This document shows positions 11,081 to 19,122 of a stretch of DNA of 33,967 nucleotides, piece after piece. The stretch spans positions 1 to 33,967 of the forward strand of contig NZ_NSKB01000017.1 of assembly GCF_002286975.1 (NCBI RefSeq), given 5' to 3'. Every line of letters starts with the position of its first letter. Within the stretch, counting starts at the first letter, position 1. Both the position numbers and the translations under genes were made by a program. The stretch comes from Halomonas salipaludis. Its GTDB lineage: Bacteria; Pseudomonadota; Gammaproteobacteria; Pseudomonadales; Halomonadaceae. The notes under the pieces are model-generated. The model was not told where the DNA came from. It worked only from the letters and a program-made list of their open reading frames with translations, and ran no database searches.

Positions 11081-12370
11081 TCAGCGGAACATCCAGGCCT
11101 CTTCGACCTGGGCAGCCGCCTCCTCGGGCGTGACCTCGCCCAGGACCAGGTCTCCGCTAATGTCGTTGACCGTGGCACCGACCGACGTACCCAGCGCCTG
11201 GTCGAGGAACACCTGATGGAAGTTCGATTCGCTGAGAATCTCCGCCACCTTGCGTGCATAGGGTGTGTCGAGTTCAGCGTCGGAGCCTTCAGCCACCGGC
11301 ACGAAGATGCCGAGACGCGCAGCCTCGCGCTGGTTCTCCTCGTTGAGCAGGAAGCGCAGGAAGTCCACCGCCTCATCGGAGGCATCGCGCGTGACGGCAA
11401 AACCGTTCATCCCCCCAAAGCTGTCGTCGTTGCCGACGCCACCTTCAACACGCGGGAAACGAATGAACTCGAGGTCTTCGTCCGGCACGCCCTCGCCGCT
11501 CATGGAACGCTCTTTCGAAGGGATATAGTCCCAGTCGCCCATCAGGTGCAGAGCCGCCTCGCCGTCACCGAACATGCCGCTGGCACGCTCGTAGGAAGTG
11601 GCCATGAAGCCTGACTGGAAGGGATCGAGTTCAACAAACGACTGCAGCAACTCACCGGCGCGTACGAAAGGCTCGCCTTCAAAGCCGCCGTTTCCACCCT
11701 GTTTGGCCGCCTCGATGCCCTCGCCCCCAGCCAGCCGCGTGGCTAGGTAGCCCCAGTAGAAGTGCATCGGCCAGCCGTCCTGGCCGCCCACCACCGCGGG
11801 CGTGATACCGCTTTCCCGCAGGGCGACCACGGCCTGCTCCAGATCCTCCCAGGCCTCGATGGCCTCGATGTCGACCCCGGCCTGCTCGGTCAGCGCGGTA
11901 TTGGCCCAGAAACCGACTACCGTGGCGTAGAGCGGCGCGCCATAGACGCGATCGTCGAGCATGAAGGCACGCACGGCCGATTCGGGATATATATCCTGCC
12001 AACCGTCCTGCATCTCCTCGGTGAGATCGCGCACGAAGCCGGCCTCGACCTGGTCGCGTAGCCCTTCGCCGCCCCAGCTGTAGAAGATGTCGGGGCGCTG
12101 ACGGGACTGCAACAGAGTTGGCAGGCGCGTCTTGTAGGCCTCGTTGGCGATGTACTCGAAGACCACATTGACGCCCGGGTTCTGTGCCTCGTACTCGGCG
12201 GCGATATCGGCGTAGTACTGCTTCTCTACGTCGCTGATCTCGACCCTCAGCAAGCGCACGGTCGTATCCGCCACGGCGATGCTGGAACTCAGCGCTGCAG
12301 CGACCGCAACGGCTACCGTTAACCAACGCTTGGCAGCGGGTGTGTATGCGTGGCTATCGTAACGTTTCAT
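11081..12370 (-). CDS. Sugar ABC transporter substrate-binding protein (family 1, CUT1)
   Basis: A 429-residue periplasmic binding protein. The signal peptide ends near AVA-DTT (about residue 34). The mature protein has the family-1 layout: YADIAAEYEAQNPGVNVVFEY in the first lobe, RLPTLLQSRQRPDIFYSWGG, and a hinge-side GMNGFAVTRDASDEAVDFLRFL. The mature chain is strongly acidic, fitting a salt-adapted periplasm. ATG at 12370 has AAGGAG 8 bases upstream. It heads the importer genes and lies 81 bases after the dehydrogenase gene. Neighbouring GH43 and GH3 enzymes suggest a xylo- or arabino-oligosaccharide ligand. Confidence 0.94.
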   Translation of the reverse strand: MKRYDSHAYTPAAKRWLTVAVAVAAALSSSIAVADTTVRLLRVEISDVEKQYYADIAAEYEAQNPGVNVVFEYIANEAYKTRLPTLLQSRQRPDIFYSWGGEGLRDQVEAGFVRDLTEEMQDGWQDIYPESAVRAFMLDDRVYGAPLYATVVGFWANTALTEQAGVDIEAIEAWEDLEQAVVALRESGITPAVVGGQDGWPMHFYWGYLATRLAGGEGIEAAKQGGNGGFEGEPFVRAGELLQSFVELDPFQSGFMATSYERASGMFGDGEAALHLMGDWDYIPSKERSMSGEGVPDEDLEFIRFPRVEGGVGNDDSFGGMNGFAVTRDASDEAVDFLRFLLNEENQREAARLGIFVPVAEGSDAELDTPYARKVAEILSESNFHQVFLDQALGTSVGATVNDISGDLVLGEVTPEEAAAQVEEAWMFR

Positions 12371-12451
12371 GGCGAACTCCTTGTTGTATTGTTAGATACG
12401 TGGCGTACGTCTCTTTTATTATCTATGCACGAACCAACTTGCCCTTGGGGA

Positions 12452-13222
12452 TTACCCCCAGCCTCCGTCGACGGCGATTTCCTGGCCGGAAATGGCCTGG
12501 CTTTCCTGACTGGCCAGGAACAGCGCCAAAGGCGCTACATGTTCTGGCACTAAGCGCATCTTCAGGGACTGGCGTGCCTGAATCGACGCCTCCTCCTCGG
12601 GGCCGATCCACTTCTCCAATTGGCGCTCGGTCATGATCGAGCCGGGCACCAGCGTATTGACGCGAATATTGTGCTTCCCAAGATCACGCGCCAAGCTACG
12701 CGTCAGACCGCATGCCGCCGCCTTGGCGGTCATGTAGGCGGAGAGATCGCCGATAGCCATTTGCACGCTGATCGAACCGAAGTTGATGATTGAGCCCCCT
12801 CCGATCTTGATCATCTGATGGGCCGCGGCCTGAGCGGCGAAGAACATTGGCCGCAGGTTGAGCGCCATGCGCTCGTCCCAATAGGCGACATCGACCTCAT
12901 CCCAGCGATGGCGATCGTCGTTGGCGGCGTTGTTGACCAAAGTGTGAATCGGCCCCAGCGCGCGCCCAACCTCGGCGATTGCTGCCTGCAGCGCTTCAAC
13001 GTCGCGGATGTCGCAGCGACGATAGTGTGGCATCCGACCTGTTTCGGCCTTCAGCGACTCCGCCAGCGCCTGACTGGCGGCATCATCGATGTCAACGAAC
13101 GCAACCTTAGCCCCCTGCAGATGAAAAGCTCGGGTCAACGCGGCCCCAATGCCGCTCCCCCCTCCGGTAATGAAGACCACCTGCTGCTCGAGGTTGGGGT
13201 AACGCGCCGCATCATTGTTCAT
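12452..13222 (-). CDS. SDR sugar dehydrogenase, XylB-like (D-xylose 1-dehydrogenase)
   Basis: A 256-residue short-chain dehydrogenase. TGGGSGIG at 19-26 binds the nucleotide, Asp44 after the second strand favours NAD, NNAAND is at 97-102, and the catalytic set is Ser150, Tyr163 and Lys167. The segments NDDRHRWDEV-YWDERM-LNLRPMFF, NFGSIS and the ending VDGGWG follow Caulobacter XylB, which oxidises D-xylose to xylonolactone. That role fits the xylD dehydratase and beta-xylosidases in the same run of genes. It is the first gene after the divergent ROK control region; GGAGAGG precedes the ATG. A paralogue about 70% identical by eye is encoded at 20632-21402. L-arabinose or another aldose remains possible as substrate. 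Confidence 0.85.
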   Translation of the reverse strand: MNNDAARYPNLEQQVVFITGGGSGIGAALTRAFHLQGAKVAFVDIDDAASQALAESLKAETGRMPHYRRCDIRDVEALQAAIAEVGRALGPIHTLVNNAANDDRHRWDEVDVAYWDERMALNLRPMFFAAQAAAHQMIKIGGGSIINFGSISVQMAIGDLSAYMTAKAAACGLTRSLARDLGKHNIRVNTLVPGSIMTERQLEKWIGPEEEASIQARQSLKMRLVPEHVAPLALFLASQESQAISGQEIAVDGGWG

Positions 13223-13232
13223 ATCCTCTCCA

Positions 13233-13255
13233 CTTAGTTTTATCTATTTACTAAG
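13233..13255. promoter_or_regulatory. Palindromic operator candidate, proximal to SDR gene
   Basis: CTTAGT and ACTAAG flank 11 bases, centred 22 bases upstream of the dehydrogenase ATG. The spacer on the minus strand contains TAGATA, which resembles a -10 box. The TTAGT/ACTAA ends resemble the operators of XylR-type ROK repressors (TTAGTT...AACTAA). Confidence 0.6.
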
Positions 13256-13294
13256 CGCAGAGTGGACACCGGTGGGAGGAGCCGCAATGCTACA

Positions 13295-13315
13295 TTAGTT
13301 CAAGGATTGAACTTA
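13295..13315. promoter_or_regulatory. Palindromic operator candidate, distal
   Basis: TTAGTTCAA and TTGAACTTA flank a 3-base centre with one mismatched pair. Its centre is 61 bases, about six helical turns, from that of the repeat at 13233-13255, allowing a repressor to bind both on one face. Likely target of the adjacent ROK regulator. Confidence 0.6.
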
Positions 13316-13544
13316 GTAGCCAGCAGCGAGCTATCCGACATTCGGCACTGCCTTGCTGCGGCTCGCGCAAGCGTAGTCGGTAGGTTGGGATTCGTTTAAG
13401 CTTGGAACCAAGTCCTTTGCCTGTTCCGGTGCGGCATGCCAGCCTCCAAGTCGAGGGGCTTCATCGGTGCGCGACAAAGACAACGACGTCACCCCTTTTC
13501 TTCGCCGCACCCTCGATGTGCGGCTTGCAAGGCTTCATCCGTCT

Positions 13545-14750
13545 ATGCCAACCAGCTATCAACAGCAACACAGAGCGGGCGATCTTCACTTCCTCAAGCG
13601 GCTCAATCGTAGCGCCATCCTCGAGCAGATACGTCGGGCTCCCGGGCTGACGAGGGCCGATATTGCCACTCAAGCCCTATTGACCAAGGCCACCGTAGGG
13701 GCCGGCGTGCAGTCACTGCTCAAGCAGGGCTGGCTGCGCGAAGGAGAGTTGCAAAAAAGCAATGGCGGCCGGCCGGGCCGTTCGCTGTATCTGAATGACC
13801 AGCACTACGCCATGCTAGGAGCCGAAGTCGGCGTACATGGACTACGCCTGGTTGCTTGCACTCTGTCGGGCGAGTTGCTGGCCTCGCACCATGAGCACCT
13901 GGTGCCGACCACGCCGGAAGTCACCGCTGCACTGCTCGCCGAGTCGCTGCAGACATTAATGGCATCGCCAGCGTTTGCCGGGCGCCACTGCTTGGGCCTG
14001 GGCATCGCCCTGCCCGGCCCAATCGATCCAGCCACTCCCGTGTTGCGCCGCGCTCCCAACCTGGGCTGGAGTGACATTCGTTTTCTCGATTTGCTTTCCC
14101 CCCACCTGCCTCAGATGACTGGGGTCTGGATAATGGATAACGAGGCAAAGTCGGCCGCCTTCGGCGAACTCTACTTCCGCACGGGCCAGATTCCCGACTC
14201 CTTGGTCTATGTCAGCGCCGGCACCGGCATCGGTAGCGGCATGGTCGAGGGCAGTCATCCACCGCTCATCTCGCGCGGTCTCCAAGGGCTGGCCGGCGAG
14301 ATTGGCCATACCATATTGCAGCCCGGCGGGCTCTACTGCCATTGCGGCAACCGCGGCTGTGCCGAGACGCTGGTTAGCGGCTGGTCCATACGCGCAGCAC
14401 TCGGCATTGCCGAAGAAGAGAATCTTATCGAGGCCATACTGCCACGCCTGCATGAAGAGCAGGTTCAACTTACCCTGCGCCGCGCGGGAGAAGCCCTGGG
14501 TACCCTGCTACTCAACCTCCACCACACTCAGAACCCCTCCGAGATCGTTCTCGGCGGCTCACTGGTTCAACTTGGCGCCCCGCTTCTCGACCCAACCCTG
14601 GCCTTCTTCAAAGCCCACCAGAACCGTCTTCTCGGCACCCAGCGTCAGGTTCCATTGCGTGTCATCGAGGACTCCACTTTTATCGCTGCCCGCGGTGCTG
14701 CAGCACAAGTATTGGCCAGCGTGATCCATGGCCCCAGCGACTTGATATAG
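13545..14750 (+). CDS. ROK-family transcriptional regulator (XylR-like)
   Basis: A 401-residue repressor. An N-terminal winged helix (about 14-75: LHFLKRLNRSAILEQIR, then LTRADIATQALLTKATVGAGVQ) is followed by a ROK sugar-kinase-like domain. The zinc site is visible as His255 in GEIGHT with Cys265, Cys267 and Cys272 in CHCGNRGC; AGTGIGSG is a phosphate-loop-like motif. The ATG at 13545 is chosen because XylR-type proteins start just before LxFLKRLNRS; an extension to 13467 is less likely. It is divergent from the XylB-like gene and convergent with the Gfo/Idh gene. It probably represses the pentose operon in the absence of xylose or a related sugar. Confidence 0.9.
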   Translation: MPTSYQQQHRAGDLHFLKRLNRSAILEQIRRAPGLTRADIATQALLTKATVGAGVQSLLKQGWLREGELQKSNGGRPGRSLYLNDQHYAMLGAEVGVHGLRLVACTLSGELLASHHEHLVPTTPEVTAALLAESLQTLMASPAFAGRHCLGLGIALPGPIDPATPVLRRAPNLGWSDIRFLDLLSPHLPQMTGVWIMDNEAKSAAFGELYFRTGQIPDSLVYVSAGTGIGSGMVEGSHPPLISRGLQGLAGEIGHTILQPGGLYCHCGNRGCAETLVSGWSIRAALGIAEEENLIEAILPRLHEEQVQLTLRRAGEALGTLLLNLHHTQNPSEIVLGGSLVQLGAPLLDPTLAFFKAHQNRLLGTQRQVPLRVIEDSTFIAARGAAAQVLASVIHGPSDLI

Positions 14751-14802
14751 CGCCTCGCCAGAGTCGCATCGCGCCACTAAGTAAGAAGATTGAACATAGG
14801 CT

Positions 14803-15966
14803 TCACACCTCCACCCAGGTGCCTCCCGCCGCAGACGACGCCAGCGCCCGGGTGATGAATACCAGGCCATCGACCCCGTCGCTCACTCCCGGGGTGCCCT
14901 GGGCCAGCGGCGCGGGCTCGCGGCCCGCCTGGCGGGCACGGATCTGCTCGGCAAAGTCGCCATATAGCTGGGCGAAGGCTTCGAGATAGCCCTCCGGGTG
15001 CCCGGGGGGAATTCGCGCTGCCGCCAGCGCCGCCTCGCCCAGGCCCGGACCGTTGCGGGTGAGGATGCGCGGCGGCTCGCCCAGCGGTGAGTGGAGCAGC
15101 CGGTTGGGCTCCTCCTGATGCCACTCGAGGCCGCCACGGCTGCCGTAGACCCGCAGCTTGAGGCCGTTCTCGTTGCCCGGCACCACCTGGCTCGACCACA
15201 GCATGCCCCGCGCGCCGCCCTTGAAGCGCAGCATCATGTGCACGTTGTCATCCAGCGCGCGGCCCTCGACGAAGGTGTGCATGTCCGCCGCCAGCGACTC
15301 GAGCTCGAGACCGGTGACAAAGCGTGCCAGGTGATAAGCGTGGGTGCCGATATCGCCCAGGCAGCCGGCCGGGCCGCTGCGTTTGGGGTCGGTACGCCAC
15401 TCAGCCTGCTTGACGCCGCTCTCCTCGAGGCGCGTCGACAACCAGTCCTGGGGGTATTCGACCTGCACCACCCGCAGTTCGCCAAGCTCGCTGGCGGCGA
15501 CCATGTCGCGGGCCTGACGCACCAGCGAGTAGCCCGAGTAGTTGTGGGTCAGGCCGAAGAACAGCCCGCTGCGTTCGACCAGCGCGGCCAGCGCCTGGGC
15601 GTCCTCCAGGCTGGTGGTCATCGGCTTGTCGCAGATCACGTGGATGCCGGCCTCGAGGAAGGTCTTGGCCACGTCGAAGTGCAGATGGTTGGGCGTAACG
15701 ATGGCCACGACATCGATGCCATCCTCACGCTGGCTTTCGGCCTTGGCCATGGTGCGGTAGTCGGGGTAGGCACGCGCCTCGTTTACGTGCAGCTCGGCCG
15801 CCGCCGCACGGCTGCGCTCGGGGTCGGAGGCGAAGGCGCCGGCGACCAGCTCGTAGTGGTCGTCGAGCCTGGCGGCGATGCGATGCACGCCGCCGATGAA
15901 GGCGCCCTGGCCGCCACCGACCATGCCCAGGCGCAGCCGGCGGGGGGTATCCTGATGTTGGCTCAT
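14803..15966 (-). CDS. Gfo/Idh/MocA-family oxidoreductase
   Basis: A 387-residue cytoplasmic NAD(P)-dependent sugar oxidoreductase. The Rossmann motif [15 protein letters not shown] is at about 13-27, [11 protein letters not shown] and [10 protein letters not shown] (Asp in place of the usual Glu of the EKP motif) follow, and [13 protein letters not shown] holds the probable catalytic His. It is the last gene of the ribose-type ABC operon, 13 bases after the TIM-barrel isomerase gene, and is convergent with the ROK regulator. Members oxidise or reduce ring hydroxyls of sugars, inositols and 3-keto-glycosides. Pairing with a TIM-barrel isomerase is common in 3-keto-sugar and inositol pathways. 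Its substrate is unknown; a role reducing imported 3-keto-sugar is inferred from region C. Confidence 0.9.
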   Translation of the reverse strand: MSQHQDTPRRLRLGMVGGGQGAFIGGVHRIAARLDDHYELVAGAFASDPERSRAAAAELHVNEARAYPDYRTMAKAESQREDGIDVVAIVTPNHLHFDVAKTFLEAGIHVICDKPMTTSLEDAQALAALVERSGLFFGLTHNYSGYSLVRQARDMVAASELGELRVVQVEYPQDWLSTRLEESGVKQAEWRTDPKRSGPAGCLGDIGTHAYHLARFVTGLELESLAADMHTFVEGRALDDNVHMMLRFKGGARGMLWSSQVVPGNENGLKLRVYGSRGGLEWHQEEPNRLLHSPLGEPPRILTRNGPGLGEAALAAARIPPGHPEGYLEAFAQLYGDFAEQIRARQAGREPAPLAQGTPGVSDGVDGLVFITRALASSAAGGTWVEV

Positions 15967-15979
15967 GTCGTCGTATCCT

Positions 15980-17035
15980 TCAGTCGAGGCCCAGCAGGCG
16001 GCGGTTGGTCGCCTCGTCGACGCCAGCGTCGGCGAAGTCGTCGAAGGCCCGCTCGGTCACCTGGATGATATGCTCGCGAATGAAGGCGGCCCCTTCGCGG
16101 GCACCGACCTCCGGGTGCTTGAGGCAGCACTCCCACTCCAGCACCGCCCAGCCGTGGTAGTCGTTGGCGGCCATCCACGAGAACATCGACTTGAAGTCGA
16201 CCTGGCCGTCGCCCAGCGAGCGGAAACGCCCGGCGCGTTCGGTCCACGACTGGTAGCCGGAGTAGACGCCCTGCTTGGGGCTGGGATTGAACTCGGCGTC
16301 CTTGACGTGAAACATCTGGATATGCTCGCGGTAGACGTCGAGGAAGCCCAGGTAGTCGAGCTGCTGCAGGATCAGGTGGCTGGGGTCGTAGAGGATGTGG
16401 CAGCGCGGATGGTGGCCGACCCGCTCGAGGAACATCTCGAAGGTGATGCCGTCGTGCAGGTCCTCGCCGGGGTGGATCTCGTAGCACAGGTTGACCCCGG
16501 CCTCGTCGAAGGCGTCGAGGATCGGCCGCCAGCGTTTGGCCAGCTCGTCGAAGGCGGCGTCGATCAGCCCCGCCGGGCGCTGCGGCCACGGATAGACATA
16601 GGGCCAGGCCAGCGCGCCGGAGAAGGTGCCGTGGTCGGTCAGGCCGAGGTTCTTCGAGGCCCTGGCGGCCAGCATCAGCTGCTCCACCGCCCACGCCTGG
16701 CGGGCCTTGGGGCTGCCTCTCACCTCGGCTACCGCGAAGCCATCGAAGACCTCGTCGTAGGCCGGGTGCACGGCCACCAGCTGGCCCTGCAGGTGGGTGG
16801 AAAGTTCGGTCAGTGTCAGGCCGTGCTCGGCCAGCGTGCCCTTGATCTCGTCGCAGTAGGTCTGGCTCTCGGCGGCGCGTTTCAGATCGATCAGGCGCGC
16901 ATCCCAACTGGGAATCTGCACGCCCTCGTAGCCTAACCCCGCCGCCCAGCGGGCGATGCTGTCGAGGCTGTTGAAGGGGGCGTCGTCACCGGCAAACTGA
17001 GCGAGAAAGATCGCCGGCCCTTTGATGGTTTGCAT
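15980..17035 (-). CDS. TIM-barrel sugar isomerase/epimerase (AP-endonuclease-2 fold)
   Basis: A 351-residue protein of the xylose-isomerase-like TIM-barrel family, without a signal peptide. Metal-site candidates occur in the usual order: Glu in NLCYEIHPGED, Asp and His in ILYDPSHL, His in MFHVKDAEF and Glu in WAVLEWECC. It lies between the ribose-type binding-protein gene and the Gfo/Idh gene. Related enzymes interconvert keto-sugars or cleave 3-keto-glycosides. No precise reaction can be assigned. The chain (351 residues) is longer than the usual 270-300 because of insertions around WPYVYPWPQRP and the C-terminal helices. Confidence 0.88.
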   Translation of the reverse strand: MQTIKGPAIFLAQFAGDDAPFNSLDSIARWAAGLGYEGVQIPSWDARLIDLKRAAESQTYCDEIKGTLAEHGLTLTELSTHLQGQLVAVHPAYDEVFDGFAVAEVRGSPKARQAWAVEQLMLAARASKNLGLTDHGTFSGALAWPYVYPWPQRPAGLIDAAFDELAKRWRPILDAFDEAGVNLCYEIHPGEDLHDGITFEMFLERVGHHPRCHILYDPSHLILQQLDYLGFLDVYREHIQMFHVKDAEFNPSPKQGVYSGYQSWTERAGRFRSLGDGQVDFKSMFSWMAANDYHGWAVLEWECCLKHPEVGAREGAAFIREHIIQVTERAFDDFADAGVDEATNRRLLGLD

Positions 17036-17062
17036 AGCGGGCTCTCCGATGGTTGTCGTCGA

Positions 17063-17085
17063 AGGCGGGCGTCGAGCGCCCGCCT
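17063..17085 (-). other. Perfect stem-loop after the ribose-type binding-protein gene
   Basis: AGGCGGGCG pairs perfectly with CGCCCGCCT (9 bp) around a 5-base loop. No T-run follows, so it is better read as a message-stabilising or processing structure than as a terminator. It occupies the same position as the hairpin at 11040-11069 in the other importer operon. Confidence 0.75.
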
Positions 17086-17092
17086 GGCTCGA

Positions 17093-18055
17093 TCAGAACG
17101 GTGAATCGGGGAAGTAGTACTGCTCGGCATTCTCCTGGGTGATCAGCGGCGAGCCGAGGATGTACTCGCCGACCACCGGGCCGTTGGAGACGAAGTGCTG
17201 CACGGTCAAATCCATGGCGGTAGCGATCATCGCCGGCGGATAGAGCACGTCCACCGGTATCAGTTCGTCACCCTCCATGACCCGCGCGATGATGTCCTTC
17301 ATGCCGGCGCCGCCGACGATGAACAGCTCGTCCTCGCGACCGGCCTGGCGCACCGCCTCGATCACGCCAAGGGCGATGTCGTCATCCTGGGCCCACACCG
17401 CGTCGATACGCTCGAAGCGTGCCAGGTAGTCCTGCATCACCTCGAAGCCGTCGTCGCGGTTCCAGTTGGCATGCTGCATGTCGAGGATATTGATCTCGGA
17501 GCCTTCGATGGCTTCCTGGAAGCCCTGCACGCGCTCCTCGTCGATCACCGTGGGGATCCCGCGCAGCACCACGATATCGCCCTCGCCGTCGAGCTGGTCG
17601 CGAATGTACTCGCCGGAGACGCGCCCCATCTCATGGTTGTTGCCGGCCACGTAGAGGTCTTCGATGCCCTCCTGCTCGAGGCCGCGGTCGACCACGGTGA
17701 CGAATACCCCGGACTCCTTGACGCGCCGCACCGGGTCGGTCAGCGGCCCCGACTCGAAGGGCAGCACGACCAGCGCATCGATGTTGCGCTGCGAGACCAG
17801 GTCCTCGAGGTCGTTGGCCTGGCCGCCCGGGTCGCTGGCGGTGGTGATGGTGATCGCTATCTCGGGATGCAGCGCCTCGAGCCGCTCCTTGGCCTGCTCG
17901 GCGTGGAAGTTGACCCCGCCAGTCCAGCCGTGGGTGGCGGCAGGAATCGACACGCCGATGGTGACCTCCTGGGCCATGGCGAGGCCGGGCAGCCCGATGG
18001 CCGCCGCCGCGGTCAGGGCCGCGACGTGCATCCTGGTATTCTTGGTGATGGGCAT
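17093..18055 (-). CDS. Ribose-type ABC transporter substrate-binding protein
   Basis: A 320-residue periplasmic binding protein of the RbsB/LacI-like fold. The signal peptide ends near AMA-QEV (about residue 28). VTIGVSIPAATHGWTGGVNFHAEQ, DLVSQRNIDALVVLPFES and WAQDDDIALGVIEAV are typical of the family. The ATG at 18055 has AGGAG 8 bases upstream; a longer open frame upstream reads through the permease gene out of frame and is rejected. The gene is bracketed by stem-loops at 18103-18118 and 17063-17085. Ligands of this family are monosaccharides and polyols. Confidence 0.94.
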   Translation of the reverse strand: MPITKNTRMHVAALTAAAAIGLPGLAMAQEVTIGVSIPAATHGWTGGVNFHAEQAKERLEALHPEIAITITTASDPGGQANDLEDLVSQRNIDALVVLPFESGPLTDPVRRVKESGVFVTVVDRGLEQEGIEDLYVAGNNHEMGRVSGEYIRDQLDGEGDIVVLRGIPTVIDEERVQGFQEAIEGSEINILDMQHANWNRDDGFEVMQDYLARFERIDAVWAQDDDIALGVIEAVRQAGREDELFIVGGAGMKDIIARVMEGDELIPVDVLYPPAMIATAMDLTVQHFVSNGPVVGEYILGSPLITQENAEQYYFPDSPF

Positions 18056-18102
18056 GATGATGCTCCTCTGCTGCTTGTGCTTGTTATGCTGCTGCCTTAT
18101 AG

Positions 18103-18118
18103 GGCGCCTCATGGCGCC
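18103..18118 (-). other. Short stem-loop enclosing the permease stop codon
   Basis: GGCGCC-ATGA-GGCGCC on the minus strand, with the permease TGA in the loop. It sits directly before the binding-protein gene, so that gene is flanked by hairpins on both sides. Confidence 0.5.
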
Positions 18119-19122
18119 GACTTCCTCCACGATGCGCGCTGCAGGTACACCGCGACGATGATGATGATCCCCTGCACCGTGCCGTTGAGATAGTTGGAGA
18201 TGGCATCGGTGAGGTTGAGGATGTTGCCGATCATGGTCAGCATGATCGCCCCCACCACCGTGCCCCAGATGCGCCCGTGGCCGCCCTTGAGCACGGTGCC
18301 GCCGATGATCACCGCGGCGATCGCCTCGAGCTCCCAGAGCACCCCGGTGGCCCCCGAGGCCGAGCCCAGCCGCGGCACGTAGATGATGGTCGCCAGCGCC
18401 ACGCACACGCCCTGCAGCATGTAGGTCATGGTCTTGATGCGATCGACGTGGATGGCGCTGTACTCGGCCACCTTCTCGTTGGAGCCGATGGCGAAGCAGT
18501 AGCGGCCGAAGCGGGTATGGTTGAGCAGGATGTAGCCAACCACCGCCACCAGCAGGAACACCAGCACCGGAATCGGAATCCCCATCAGGCTGCCGTAGTA
18601 GACCGGCCGATAGATGTCACGCACCCCCCAGTCCAGCGACAGGGTGCCGCCGTCGGCGAGGTAGGTGACCAGCGAGCGGTAGATGCCCATGGTGCCCAGG
18701 GTGACGATAAAGGCCTCGATCTTGCCCTTGGTGGTCACCATGCCGTTGATGAAGCCGGCACACAGCCCCAACAGCAGCGAGGCGCCAATACCCAGCAGGA
18801 TGGTGGTGAGGCCGGGGCCGAACTGCTCGACCAGGCTGTTCATGAAGATGATCATCACCCCGGCGATGAACGCCGCCATCGAGCCCACCGACAGGTCCAG
18901 CCCGCCGGCGGTGATCACGAAGGTGGCGCCGATGGCGATGATGCCGATGAAGGCGCTGCGGGTGAGCATGTTGGACAGGTTGTCCAGCCCCAGAAAGGCG
19001 GGGTTGATCAACACCCCCAGCAGCGCCAGGGCCAGCAGGGCAATGAAGGGTCCCCAGGTCTTGAGGTCGAAGGAGGCGCGGCTCCGGGCAATGGGTTTGT
19101 TGTCAGGCACGGCGCTGTTCAT
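18109..19122 (-). CDS. Ribose-type ABC transporter permease (RbsC-like)
   Basis: A 337-residue inner-membrane permease of the branched ribose/xylose/autoinducer-2 type. [16 protein letters not shown] is the family hallmark, with [10 protein letters not shown] and the late [15 protein letters not shown] segment. It overlaps the upstream ATPase gene by 20 bases, implying coupled translation, and is followed after 53 bases by the binding-protein gene. Confidence 0.95.
   Translation of the reverse strand: MNSAVPDNKPIARSRASFDLKTWGPFIALLALALLGVLINPAFLGLDNLSNMLTRSAFIGIIAIGATFVITAGGLDLSVGSMAAFIAGVMIIFMNSLVEQFGPGLTTILLGIGASLLLGLCAGFINGMVTTKGKIEAFIVTLGTMGIYRSLVTYLADGGTLSLDWGVRDIYRPVYYGSLMGIPIPVLVFLLVAVVGYILLNHTRFGRYCFAIGSNEKVAEYSAIHVDRIKTMTYMLQGVCVALATIIYVPRLGSASGATGVLWELEAIAAVIIGGTVLKGGHGRIWGTVVGAIMLTMIGNILNLTDAISNYLNGTVQGIIIIVAVYLQRASWRKSAP

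Larger units (their letters stand above)
13223..13544. other. Divergent control region between SDR and ROK genes
   Basis: This 322-base gap holds two inverted repeats (13233-13255 and 13295-13315) on the dehydrogenase side. The remaining part toward the ROK gene shows no gene or clear promoter boxes that I trust. An in-frame extension of the ROK gene upstream to 13467 is possible but not favoured. Confidence 0.6.

Noticed and set aside
9259-11400. A 713-residue open frame that could be a fusion of a permease with an upstream domain
   Set aside because: The upstream part overlaps the other permease and the binding-protein gene in another frame and has no recognisable domain. The ATGA overlap at 10083-10086 marks the true start.
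12380-12400. Recurring CTTGTTGTAT-like sequence upstream of the genes at 12370 and 7597, with a relative near 30456
   Set aside because: On the coding strand the first two read as ACAACAAG leaders near the start codon or ribosome site, and the third is in the opposite orientation. I see a shared leader style rather than an operator.
14751-14802. A terminator in the 52-base convergent gap between the ROK and Gfo/Idh genes
   Set aside because: No stem followed by a T-run could be found on either strand; the gap only contains a stray ACTAAGT.
17093-18406. A longer binding protein beginning at 18406
   Set aside because: The extra N-terminus overlaps the permease gene, is rich in His, Arg and Gly, and lies before a clear signal peptide. 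The ATG at 18055 has a good ribosome site.
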